Assembly: GCA_030950765.1 (NCBI GenBank)
Contig: JAUZQX010000035.1
Location: forward strand, 1-8,088
Reading direction: 5' to 3'
Source: Ghiorsea sp.
GTDB lineage: Bacteria > Pseudomonadota > Zetaproteobacteria > Mariprofundales > Mariprofundaceae
Length of the DNA: 8,088 nucleotides
Part shown: positions 1 through 6,111 of the stretch, in pieces
Numbering within the stretch: position 1 is the first letter of the stretch
Layout of the letters: each line of letters begins with the position of its first letter
Position numbers and translations under genes: made by a program
Notes under the pieces: generated by a model
Told to the model about the DNA's origin: nothing
Database searches by the model: none
The model's input: the letters and a program-made list of their open reading frames with translations, nothing else

Positions 1-65
1 AATTGAAGGAAACTATGCAACAGGTGCACAGTATCTTTTTAGCGTTATTACAGCTTAAACGTTAA
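1..65 (+). CDS. possible 3' end of a rightward gene, cut by the window edge
   Basis: Two rightward frames are open from the window edge. One ends with TAA at 56-58 (last residues AQYLFSVITA) and the other with TAA at 63-65 (last residues FLALLQLKR). Either could be the C-terminus of a gene that starts outside the window, and I cannot choose between them or name a product. The only support for a gene here is the strong terminator that begins 16 to 23 bases after these stops. That terminator could instead serve only the leftward gene on its other side. Confidence 0.3.
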   Translation, partial: LKETMQQVHSIFLALLQLKR

Positions 66-80
66 AGCGGAAATGCAATA

Positions 81-110
81 AAAAAGCCTAGGGCAGAACC
101 TAGGCTTTTT
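81..110. terminator. bidirectional rho-independent terminator
   Basis: A perfect 12-bp inverted repeat lies at 81-92 and 99-110 with a 6-base loop. Its core is GCCTAGG/CCTAGGC, flanked by five A's on the left and five T's on the right, so each strand reads as a GC-rich hairpin followed by a U-tract. It sits 43 bases after the stop of the leftward outer-membrane gene and just after the possible end of a rightward gene, so it probably ends transcription from both sides. Confidence 0.87.
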
Positions 111-152
111 ATGGGTTCTTCTTGCGTTAACAGGAAGTCATCAACCAAAAGA

Positions 153-695
153 TTAAAACTTGATTACTGCACTCATGCCCAAAGCTGTAGCACTTGCGGG
201 ACTAGTTGAATTATCGATATCGCCAAAGTCTTCGTATTGCGCGCGAATTGAATATTTATCGCTGATGTTATACTCACCGCCTACTGCGAAATACAGAGAT
301 GTTTTACTGAGGCTGTCGCTAAAACCAAAATTACTTGTTACATCTACTTTATTGCTGGCAAATCCCATTTTTCCGATTAAAGATACTTGGTCGCTGATAG
401 GATAGCTGCCAACCACTGCCGCAGTAAACGAAGATACGCTTGCGGTTGCTGAAACGCCATTTAGAACATCTACAAGTGTTGAGTCACCAAATTGATGGTA
501 GCTAAGCTCCGCTGCTAATGTGGGTGTAAAGCTATAGCCAACTCCCAAATCAACTTTACCTGGATTAGGGAAACCGCCAGTATTTGTATAGGTTGCCGAG
601 CTTAAGCCAGCAGTGACGTAAGTAGTGTTGTCAGCGGCGAATGCTGATGTTGTTAGTGCTGCAGACAAGGCTGCAATTGCAATGATTTTTTTCAT
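153..695 (-). CDS. small outer-membrane beta-barrel protein (porin/OmpA-like barrel)
   Basis: The 180-residue product starts with a typical Sec signal peptide: MKK, a hydrophobic stretch, and a predicted cut after AFA at residue 20. The mature part of about 160 residues alternates polar and hydrophobic positions in beta-strand-like segments, such as VDLGVGYSFTP, LAAELSYHQFG, TSLYFAVGGEYNI and YSIRAQYEDFG. It ends in Phe (MSAVIKF), the usual C-terminal signal for the BAM assembly machinery. Length and pattern fit an eight-stranded barrel of the general outer-membrane beta-barrel family. There is no OmpA peptidoglycan-binding domain and there are no obvious active-site residues, so the ligand or role is unknown. 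The start is supported by a GGGGGA ribosome site 8 bases upstream of ATG. The gene is monocistronic: its own promoter carries a nine-base C run, and it ends at the shared terminator. Confidence 0.85.
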   Translation of the reverse strand: MKKIIAIAALSAALTTSAFAADNTTYVTAGLSSATYTNTGGFPNPGKVDLGVGYSFTPTLAAELSYHQFGDSTLVDVLNGVSATASVSSFTAAVVGSYPISDQVSLIGKMGFASNKVDVTSNFGFSDSLSKTSLYFAVGGEYNISDKYSIRAQYEDFGDIDNSTSPASATALGMSAVIKF

Positions 696-748
696 GTTGT
701 GAATCCCCCGAGGGTTAATTTCTTATTTATATCAATAAGTTGCGCGGC

Positions 749-778
749 AATATAAGGGGGGGGGTAGGATAGAGTCAA
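749..778 (-). promoter_or_regulatory. sigma70-type promoter of the outer-membrane protein gene, with a C9 spacer tract
   Basis: On the minus strand, TTGACT (773-778) and TATATT (749-754) match the -35 and -10 consensus at five of six positions each, with an 18-base spacer. Nine of those spacer bases are an uninterrupted C run. The predicted transcript starts near 742, leaving a leader of about 45-50 bases before the ATG at 695. The spacer is one base over the 17-base optimum, so loss of a single C would be expected to strengthen the promoter. The promoter call is by inspection only. Confidence 0.65.
756..764 (-). repeat. nine-base mononucleotide tract inside the promoter spacer
   Basis: This is an uninterrupted G9 on the + strand (C9 on the coding strand of the outer-membrane gene). 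It lies wholly between the -35 and -10 hexamers. Such tracts change length by slipped-strand mispairing during replication. Neisseria porA and opc use the same arrangement to switch surface-protein transcription between levels. Confidence 0.8.
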
Positions 779-820
779 GGTGTATATTTGCAGTGTGCGT
801 TTATGACCCACTGAGTATTT

Positions 821-890
821 ATGGAAGCCATGGGTAGCCTCGGCGTGGTCTTACCTCACCCATTCATGAGCGGGGATGAGGTAAATCCGC
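821..890. other. GC-rich intergenic block with a stem-loop
   Basis: These 70 bases are 57% G+C (40 of 70), above the AT-rich surroundings, and lie between the ychF stop and the outer-membrane gene promoter. TTACCTCA at 851-858 pairs exactly with TGAGGTAA at 877-884. Three further C-G pairs can extend the stem if A876 is bulged, leaving a loop of about 11 bases. No T-run follows on either strand, so it is not a standard terminator, though it may slow read-through from ychF or protect the 3' end of its mRNA. It could also be one copy of a dispersed intergenic repeat. Confidence 0.45.
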
Positions 891-897
891 GGGTGTT

Positions 898-1995
898 TTA
901 GACGTTAAAACGGAAGTGAAGAATATCACCGTCTTTCACGATATATTCCTTGCCTTCCAAACGCATTTTACCCGCTTCTTTACACTTGGCTTCGCCGCCA
1001 AGGTTTACGAAGTCTTCATAGGCAATCACTTCAGCGCGAATAAACCCTTTTTCAAAGTCAGTGTGTATCACGCCCGCAGCTTGAGGTGCTGTATCACCGA
1101 CATGAATTGTCCAAGCGCGAACTTCTTTTACACCTGCGGTGAAATAAGTGGCAAGTTTAAGTAATGTGAATGCAGTACGAATCACGGTGTTTAACCCTGG
1201 TTCAGTCAGCCCAAAATCAGATAAAAATTCCATTTTATCTTCTTCATCCATTTCGACCAATTCGGATTCGATTTGCGCCGATACTACCGCAACTTCGGCA
1301 CCTTCAGCTTTGGCAAAAGCGCGGACTTGTTCTACATAAGCATTGCCATCAGGCAATGAGTCATCATCCACATTGGCAACATACAACACAGGTTTGGCAG
1401 TAAGTAAGTTTAAAGGCGCAATAATTTCTATCACTGAAGCTTCATGTTGCTGACGGCGAACTGTGGTGCCATCTTCCAATTGGCTAAGCACTGCTTTCAT
1501 CGCAGCCATCGCGTTTTCAGCATCTTTGTTGCCACCTGAGCGGGATAACTTTTGCTGGCGTTCCATCGCTTTTTCCAAGCTTTCCATGTCTTTAAGCATG
1601 AGTTCTGTATCAATGGTTTCAATGTCTGATACTGGATTCACCTTATCGTTAACATGGGTGATATTATCATCATCAAAACAACGAACCACGTGGGCAATGG
1701 CTGAACATTCGCGGATATTGCCAAGGAACTTATTACCAAGTCCTTCGCCACTTGCTGCACCTGCAACAAGCCCTGCAATGTCGACAAACTCAACCACGGC
1801 ATGCTGTACAGCTTGCGGTTTTACAATATCAATCAAAGGTTTGAGGCGTGCATCAGGCACAGGAACAAGCCCAACATTGGGGTCAATGGTGCAGAATGGG
1901 TAGTTGGCAGCTTCTGCGCCGCCGCCGTTTAGTGCGTTGAACAATGTTGATTTGCCAACATTGGGAAGTCCTACAATACCGATACTTAATGCCAT
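898..1995 (-). CDS. ychF: redox/ribosome-associated P-loop ATPase YchF (Obg-HflX superfamily)
   Basis: The 365-residue protein (E. coli YchF has 363) carries the full YchF signature. This includes the P-loop GLPNVGKST at residues 9-17, the switch-I segment NYPFCTIDPN at 31-40, the DIAG Walker B motif at 72-75, and His114 in NITH at the position reported as catalytic in E. coli. A C-terminal TGS domain ends in KDGDILHFRFNV. The family is unusual among G-protein relatives in preferring ATP; its fourth motif is normally NxxE, here NVDD at 208-211 (conservative change). YchF binds ribosomes and is linked to stress and translation control. The ATG at 1993-1995 is chosen because it opens the conserved N-terminus and has AGGA just upstream. 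A longer reading frame to 2196 would overlap pth and is not supported. It is the last gene of the rplY-pth-ychF operon, 22 bases after pth. Confidence 0.97.
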   Translation of the reverse strand: MALSIGIVGLPNVGKSTLFNALNGGGAEAANYPFCTIDPNVGLVPVPDARLKPLIDIVKPQAVQHAVVEFVDIAGLVAGAASGEGLGNKFLGNIRECSAIAHVVRCFDDDNITHVNDKVNPVSDIETIDTELMLKDMESLEKAMERQQKLSRSGGNKDAENAMAAMKAVLSQLEDGTTVRRQQHEASVIEIIAPLNLLTAKPVLYVANVDDDSLPDGNAYVEQVRAFAKAEGAEVAVVSAQIESELVEMDEEDKMEFLSDFGLTEPGLNTVIRTAFTLLKLATYFTAGVKEVRAWTIHVGDTAPQAAGVIHTDFEKGFIRAEVIAYEDFVNLGGEAKCKEAGKMRLEGKEYIVKDGDILHFRFNV

Positions 1996-2017
1996 GATAA
2001 ATCCTGTGTTTGTTAAT

Positions 2018-2590
2018 TTAGCTTTGTAATGAGTGATGAATCTTGTTGGCTGCTTTGTCGCGTTCACCTGAAATGAGTAACGAAATTTGAGGCAACAAAG
2101 CATCAAAAATACGGCACTCATCTGCGCGGTCACCTTCATCAGCACCACCCAATACCCAAGGGGTAATATCACCGCTTGGTGGTCTGCTAATACCAATTTT
2201 GACGCGGGTGTAATCTGCGTTGGGAAGGTGTTGGTTCATCGAGCGCAAACCATTATGCCCACCATGCCCACCACCTGATTTGATACGCAGTTTACCTGAT
2301 GGTAAATCCAAATCATCATAAATAACCGTAATATCGGATGGTTCAATATCATAATACTTGGCAAGTGGAGCAATGGATTCACCGCTGTTGTTCATGAATG
2401 TTTGTGGTTTTACGAGCAAAACCTTTTCACCATCCATGGTTGTAGTTGCCGTCTCCGCATGAAAACGAGGGGCAGAGCCAAAGCTCAACCCCTCGGATTT
2501 TGCGAGAAAATCAAGAAAACGAAAGCCAACATTGTGGCGTGTTTTCTCATACTTGGAGCCTGGATTACCAAGCCCAACAAGCATTTTCAT
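2018..2590 (-). CDS. pth: peptidyl-tRNA hydrolase
   Basis: The 190-residue cytoplasmic enzyme (E. coli 194) cleaves the ester bond of peptidyl-tRNAs dropped by stalled ribosomes, recycling the tRNA. All hallmark elements are present: GLGNPG at 6-11 with Asn9, the catalytic His19 in TRHNVGF, KPQTFMNNSG at 61-70 with Asn67, Asp92 in YDDLDLP, and GGGHGGHNGL at 106-115 with Asn113. These correspond to E. coli Asn10, His20, Asn68, Asp93 and Asn114. The ATG at 2588-2590 lies only two bases after the rplY stop, and the only ribosome site is a weak AAGAAG inside the end of rplY. Translation is therefore probably coupled to rplY. The rplY-pth-ychF order is common in proteobacteria. Confidence 0.97.
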   Translation of the reverse strand: MKMLVGLGNPGSKYEKTRHNVGFRFLDFLAKSEGLSFGSAPRFHAETATTTMDGEKVLLVKPQTFMNNSGESIAPLAKYYDIEPSDITVIYDDLDLPSGKLRIKSGGGHGGHNGLRSMNQHLPNADYTRVKIGISRPPSGDITPWVLGGADEGDRADECRIFDALLPQISLLISGERDKAANKIHHSLQS

Positions 2591-2592
2591 AT

Positions 2593-3255
2593 TTATGCTT
2601 CTTTGTTGCCTTCAGCTTTTGCAGCTTCATCAGTTGCAGCCGCATCGCCTTCAACAGCTTCATCAGTTGCTGTTGATTCTTCCATACGTTTTGGCTCTAC
2701 AATACTAAGTACGGTGAAGTTCACATCACGGATAACTTCCATGCCATCAGGCAATTGTATGTCATCAATATGTACAATTTGGTCAAGTTCGAATGCTGCA
2801 CAATCAATTTCGACATTATCAGGGATAGCATCAGCACGACATGTAATTTCAAGCTCATGGCGAATCACAGAAAGTTGGCCGCCTGCTTTTACGCCTGGGC
2901 AGTCTTCCACGTTAAGGGTATGCACAGGTACAGACACAGTTACTGAATCACTGCCAGATACACGGAAAAAGTCCAAGTGCATTGGTGTATCATAGATTGA
3001 ATCCCATTGTGTATCTTTAAGAAGTACGGTGTTTTTACCGCGTTTCCCTTTGACTTTGATTTCAATCATTGATGTATAAAAAGCTTCATCACGCAACATG
3101 ATTTTTGCAGTTGCATTGTAGTCCAAAATGATTGGTAAATCAGGTTTGCCACCACCGTAGATAATACCAGGTAGTTTGCCAGCGCGGCGTAGGCGGCGCG
3201 TGTTTGCTTTGCCTAAGTCTTCACGTAATTCTGCTTCTAAAACGTATTCAATCAT
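2593..3255 (-). CDS. rplY: 50S ribosomal protein L25, long general-stress (Ctc) form
   Basis: The 220-residue protein has an N-terminal L25 domain of about 90 residues that binds 5S rRNA (TRRLRRAGKLPGIIYGG near residues 19-35). A C-terminal beta domain of the TL5/Ctc type follows (VTVSVPVHTLNVEDCPGVKAG onward). The protein ends in a low-complexity tail of about 25 residues rich in Ala, Glu and Asp. E. coli L25 has only the first domain (94 residues), so this is the long form. I place the start at the ATG at 3253-3255: it opens the conserved MIEYVLEAELRE, and GGAG (3262-3265) lies 6 bases upstream. An in-frame TTG four codons earlier overlaps that ribosome site and is unlikely to be used. It is the first gene of the operon, with its own promoter and a structured leader. 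Confidence 0.96.
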   Translation of the reverse strand: MIEYVLEAELREDLGKANTRRLRRAGKLPGIIYGGGKPDLPIILDYNATAKIMLRDEAFYTSMIEIKVKGKRGKNTVLLKDTQWDSIYDTPMHLDFFRVSGSDSVTVSVPVHTLNVEDCPGVKAGGQLSVIRHELEITCRADAIPDNVEIDCAAFELDQIVHIDDIQLPDGMEVIRDVNFTVLSIVEPKRMEESTATDEAVEGDAAATDEAAKAEGNKEA

Positions 3256-3261
3256 ATTGAA

Positions 3262-3265
3262 CTCC
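3262..3265 (-). promoter_or_regulatory. ribosome binding site that fixes the rplY start
   Basis: GGAG on the minus strand lies 6 bases before the ATG at 3253-3255. It overlaps the in-frame TTG at 3265-3267, which could not use it, so the ATG is the start. An AT-only near-palindrome at 3266-3280 sits directly upstream and should keep the site unpaired. Confidence 0.75.
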
Positions 3266-3283
3266 AATATATAATATATTCCG

Positions 3284-3330
3284 ACGGGTTGACCCGTTAC
3301 GGATTCCTTTTTGCTCGAAATTCAGCAAAA
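3284..3330 (-). promoter_or_regulatory. structured 5' leader of the rplY-pth-ychF mRNA
   Basis: The predicted leader of about 75 bases between promoter and rplY start contains two hairpins. One pairs 3309-3315 with 3324-3330 (7 bp, 8-base loop) and can be extended by CC/GG pairs if one T is bulged. The other pairs 3284-3288 with 3293-3297 (5 bp, 4-base loop). L25 is known to repress its own mRNA in E. coli and relatives, so a regulatory leader is plausible here. I have not matched the structure to a known L25 leader model. Confidence 0.4.
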
Positions 3331-3338
3331 GGGAGCGC

Positions 3339-3366
3339 ATTATAAGGCGATTGTTTTTATGAGCAA
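3339..3366 (-). promoter_or_regulatory. promoter of the rplY-pth-ychF operon
   Basis: The minus strand has a perfect -10 box TATAAT (3339-3344). A partial -35, TTGCTC (3361-3366, three of six matches), lies 16 bases upstream. Transcription would start near 3332, about 77 bases before the rplY ATG. The perfect -10 and its position just upstream of the leader hairpins support the call; the -35 is weak. Confidence 0.6.
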
Positions 3367-3394
3367 TGTTTTTGTGCTGAATGTGAAGGTGTTG

Positions 3395-3790
3395 TTATTT
3401 ATTGCACTCGTTGAGGTGTATGTCGATTTTCATGATGTGGTTGACCAGCCAACTGGTAAGGAATGCTTGCAGCTGTGCTAAAAGCTCATCACTGACACCT
3501 TCACGTTCAAAACGTTTTGCGGCTTTGGAGAATGCGGCAAGCAGTTTTGCATGTTGGTCTTTATTTTTTGCAGCAACGGAACATTTGGCTTGGCGCATAC
3601 AGATTTCTTCATAACAAAAGTGGCTGCGAGTATATAAGCCGAGTGCATCCATGAAGTTTTGCACCCATTTTTGAGATGCACCATTTTCAATACGTTCCTC
3701 AAGCTCATCCAAATAGGCGAAAATCTGCTTATGCTGATTATCAATTTCAGTGTTACCTGTTGAGTATTTGTCATCCCATTGAAAGCCCAT
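3395..3790 (-). CDS. bacteriohemerythrin (single-domain, cytoplasmic di-iron protein)
   Basis: The 131-residue protein has no signal peptide and is a stand-alone hemerythrin domain, a family that binds O2 reversibly at a di-iron site and serves in oxygen carriage or sensing. Visible ligands are His20 (IDNQHKQIF), His57 and Glu61 (HFCYEE), His80 (DQHAKLL), and His118 and Asp123 (HIMKID). Their spacings match Methylococcus bacteriohemerythrin. The seventh ligand, a His four residues before His80, is Asn76 here. Cysteines at 59, 64, 70 and 129 are more than I would expect for the family. The ATG at 3788-3790 is preceded by AGAGGA at 6-base spacing; a longer frame to 3859 adds an unconserved N-terminus. 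I see no convincing promoter. It lies upstream of, and on the same strand as, the rplY operon but probably forms a separate unit. Confidence 0.9.
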   Translation of the reverse strand: MGFQWDDKYSTGNTEIDNQHKQIFAYLDELEERIENGASQKWVQNFMDALGLYTRSHFCYEEICMRQAKCSVAAKNKDQHAKLLAAFSKAAKRFEREGVSDELLAQLQAFLTSWLVNHIMKIDIHLNECNK

Positions 3791-3823
3791 ATTTATTCCT
3801 CTAGCTGCGTTTTGAATATGCTG

Positions 3824-3852
3824 TTTAGATAACAATATGGTATGGTTATAAA
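3824..3852 (+). promoter_or_regulatory. possible promoter of the tRNA nucleotidyltransferase gene
   Basis: TTTAGA (3824-3829) and TATAAA (3847-3852) are separated by 17 bases and match the -35 and -10 consensus at four and five of six positions. Transcription would begin near 3859, about 57 bases before the start codon. The region is AT-rich, so a chance match is possible. Confidence 0.35.
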
Positions 3853-3915
3853 AGTACAAGTTTTAATTCGTTTTAACAAGAAGGCGTTGTTGTCGTCTTG
3901 ATGAGGTTTTAAGCT

Positions 3916-5310
3916 GTGCGCATGAGTTCATCCCCTATTCAATTACTTATTCCTGAAAGTGTACAAATGCTTTGTGAGAAGCTTCATGAAAACAATGGTC
4001 AGGCATGGCTGGTTGGCGGTTGCGTACGTGACTTATTGTTTGGTATTGAACCGAAAGATTGGGATGTTGAAATATTTGGGCTTGAAGAACAAAAACTTGC
4101 GACAACTTTAAGTCAGCTTGGGCGTTGTGAGTATGTGGGGAAACAATTTGGTGTACGTAAGTTGTGGTTGAAGGGCTTAGAAATTGATGTTGCTTTGCCG
4201 CGTAAAGAAATAAAGACAGGGCAAGGGCATCAAGGTTTTGATGTGGATTGTGATCCAAATATGGTGCCTGAACAAGCAACACTTCGCCGTGACTTTACCA
4301 TTAATGCGATGATGTATAACCCTTTAACACAAGTGTTGCTTGATGTGCATCAAGGGCAAATAGATTTAGATAATAAGGTGCTGCGACATGTGTCTTCTGC
4401 ATTTATTGAAGACCCCTTGCGTCCATTGAGAGCCATGCAGTTTGCTGCGCGTTTTGGGATGTGTATTGCACAGGAAACGTCGGAACTTTGCCAGCAGATG
4501 ATAGTAGAAGCGGATACAATTTCTGTTGAAAGGGTTTGGCAGGAATGGGTGAAATGGAGTAGGGCGGACAAACCAAGTATGGGGTTGAAGGCATTGAAGA
4601 GTATGAAGTGGGATGTCTTATATCCTGAGCTTGTAGCGTTGCAAGACTGTCCTCAAGATGTGTATTGGCATCCAGAAGGTGATGTGTGGACACATACGTG
4701 TTTGGTTGTAGATGAAGCAGCCCGTTTGGCTAAGGAACGACAATTAAATGCGAAAGATAAGATGATTTTATTGTTTGCAGCACTTTGCCATGACTTGGGC
4801 AAGCCGCAAACTACGTTTACCAACAAAGATGGTAAAATATGTTCACCCAATCATGGGAAAGAAGGGGTGGAGCCCAGTATTGAATTCTTGGAGCGTATTG
4901 GTGCGCCTAAATGGTTGAAACAAGCGATTGCACCTTTGGTGCGTGAGCACGTGGCACATTTCTCAGGTGAACCAACACCAAGGGCTGTGCGTAGGTTGGC
5001 GCAGCGACTGGAGCCAATGAATATCTTTCTTTGGGAAATATTGACCGAGGCCGATGCTTGTGGGCGCATGCCTTTACCACCTTCCCGTCCTGCATTTTCT
5101 TGGCTTGAATGTGCTCAGGGTTTGGATGTGGTGCTGTCGCGCGTGGAGCCGCTTATCACAGGTGAGGTACTGTTGAGTTGGGGAATGCAAGCCTCCCCTC
5201 GTGTTGGCAAGGTGCTTAAAGCGGCTTATGAAGCACAAATGGATGGTAAGTTTAATAATCAAGACTCAGCCTATGTCTGGTTCCAAAAACATGGTGTTGC
5301 AATCAAATAA
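3916..5310 (+). CDS. cca: tRNA nucleotidyltransferase / poly(A) polymerase family protein with HD domain (likely CCA-adding)
   Basis: The 464-residue cytoplasmic enzyme belongs to the class II nucleotidyltransferases, which add CCA, CC or A to tRNA 3' ends or poly(A) to RNA. The head domain shows LVGGCVRD at 32-39, the catalytic carboxylates Asp48 and Asp50 (DWDVEIFG) and Asp91 (EIDVALPR), and RRDFTINAM at 124-132. The EDPLR element at 165-169 is the Glu-Asp/Arg part that templates the incoming base. A metal-dependent HD phosphohydrolase domain follows, with His260, His292-Asp293 (CHDLGK), His313, His345 and His348. E. coli Cca is 412 residues. FGVRKLW looks more Cca-like than PcnB-like, but I cannot tell full CCA addition from A- or CC-only activity. 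GTG at 3916 is preferred because GAGG lies 9 bases before it; an ATG two codons later is the alternative. Confidence 0.88.
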   Translation: MRMSSSPIQLLIPESVQMLCEKLHENNGQAWLVGGCVRDLLFGIEPKDWDVEIFGLEEQKLATTLSQLGRCEYVGKQFGVRKLWLKGLEIDVALPRKEIKTGQGHQGFDVDCDPNMVPEQATLRRDFTINAMMYNPLTQVLLDVHQGQIDLDNKVLRHVSSAFIEDPLRPLRAMQFAARFGMCIAQETSELCQQMIVEADTISVERVWQEWVKWSRADKPSMGLKALKSMKWDVLYPELVALQDCPQDVYWHPEGDVWTHTCLVVDEAARLAKERQLNAKDKMILLFAALCHDLGKPQTTFTNKDGKICSPNHGKEGVEPSIEFLERIGAPKWLKQAIAPLVREHVAHFSGEPTPRAVRRLAQRLEPMNIFLWEILTEADACGRMPLPPSRPAFSWLECAQGLDVVLSRVEPLITGEVLLSWGMQASPRVGKVLKAAYEAQMDGKFNNQDSAYVWFQKHGVAIK

Positions 5311-5367
5311 TAATAAGCGCATTGTGTCCCTGTTATTTTTAATGTTATTTGCGCAAGGGGGATTATT

Positions 5368-6111
5368 TTGCGTCATTACCAAAGGTTTTCTGATGTATCT
5401 GTAAGTGAAAAAATTCTTGATACCATGTTTCTGTTGATGATTGGTTTGGCGTATTTTTTTGCTCTTTTAAATACTTATTACACCCATGAAGGAAGAGATG
5501 GTGAGCCAGGCTTGTCCGTCAAAGATGTCATGATTGCTTATAATGGAGCACATGGGCAAACACGTTTAGCTACGGCAATTATGGGGCCTATGGCGGGTAA
5601 CTTCCCTTCTGAGAAAGCAAAGCAAGATGTGCTGGACTGGATTGCTCGTGGAAGCTCTGAAGCTGGGTATGAAACAAAAGTGAAGCTTATTTTGGATAGG
5701 AACTGTATCATGTGCCACTCGCAAGAAAGTGGTATGCCTGTACCATCACTGGAAACGTATAATCATGTGATGGAACTAACCCAAGAGGATACAGGGGCTT
5801 CTATCCCTACTTTGGTTCGTGTATCTCATATCCACCTGTTTGGTATAGCGTTTATTCTATTCTTTGTGGGCAGGATATTTTTATTGTGTGAAATGCCAGT
5901 GCTGTGGAAGCGGGTTGCAGTGGTGATTCCGTTTGTGGCGATAATAATTGATATTATGGCTTGGTATGTAACCAAGGTTATTCCTGACTTTGCTTATGTG
6001 GTTGTTTTTGCTGGCGGGTTAATGGGGCTGTCCCTCTGGTTGCAAATTTTATTGTCAGGTTATCAAATGTGGTTTTTGAAAAGTAAAGTAAAAGGAGAAG
6101 GAAATGAATAA
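5368..6111 (+). CDS. four-helix membrane protein with one periplasmic heme c site, family not recognised
   Basis: The 247-residue protein has a hydrophobic helix at about 17-38, a soluble region at 40-152, and three more helices near 155-174, 183-201 and 206-236. A single CxxCH heme c motif (Cys113, Cys116, His117) lies in the soluble region. Basic ends (RHYQR, LWKR, KSKVKG) put both termini in the cytoplasm and the heme in the periplasm, as cytochrome c maturation requires. His154 and His156 sit where helix 2 leaves the periplasm, and Asp195 is buried in helix 3; such residues could serve quinone or heme binding, which is inference. The start is a TTG with AAGGGGG 6 bases upstream; the first ATG is 19 codons later, inside helix 1. 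The 3' end overlaps the next cytochrome gene by 8 bp, so the two are probably co-translated. It may accept electrons from quinol or anchor the downstream cytochromes. Confidence 0.8.
   Translation: MRHYQRFSDVSVSEKILDTMFLLMIGLAYFFALLNTYYTHEGRDGEPGLSVKDVMIAYNGAHGQTRLATAIMGPMAGNFPSEKAKQDVLDWIARGSSEAGYETKVKLILDRNCIMCHSQESGMPVPSLETYNHVMELTQEDTGASIPTLVRVSHIHLFGIAFILFFVGRIFLLCEMPVLWKRVAVVIPFVAIIIDIMAWYVTKVIPDFAYVVVFAGGLMGLSLWLQILLSGYQMWFLKSKVKGEGNE

Noticed and set aside
851..884. Stem-loop after ychF as a rho-independent terminator
   Set aside because: The stem is real but no T-run follows on either strand, so it is kept only as a stem-loop in the intergenic block.
821..901. Rightward 26-residue ORF (ATG at 821, TAG at 899-901)
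   Set aside because: It has no good ribosome site or promoter, runs into the ychF end, and coincides with the palindromic GC-rich block.
1996..2196. In-frame N-terminal extension of YchF by 67 residues
   Set aside because: It overlaps the end of pth, has no family match, and the ATG at 1993-1995 opens the conserved N-terminus with AGGA upstream.
3478..3774. Leftward 98-residue reading frame inside the hemerythrin gene
   Set aside because: It is in another frame of a clearly recognised gene, has low-complexity composition and no ribosome site; it is a shadow.
5293..5306. FNR/Anr-type box upstream of the cytochrome genes
   Set aside because: Only the right half (ATCAA) is present; the left half reads GGTGT instead of TTGAT.
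5201..5404. Rightward 67-residue frame with a hydrophobic C-terminal half, bridging cca and the membrane cytochrome gene
   Set aside because: It overlaps both recognised genes out of frame and has no ribosome site. The AT-rich gap explains the hydrophobic residues.
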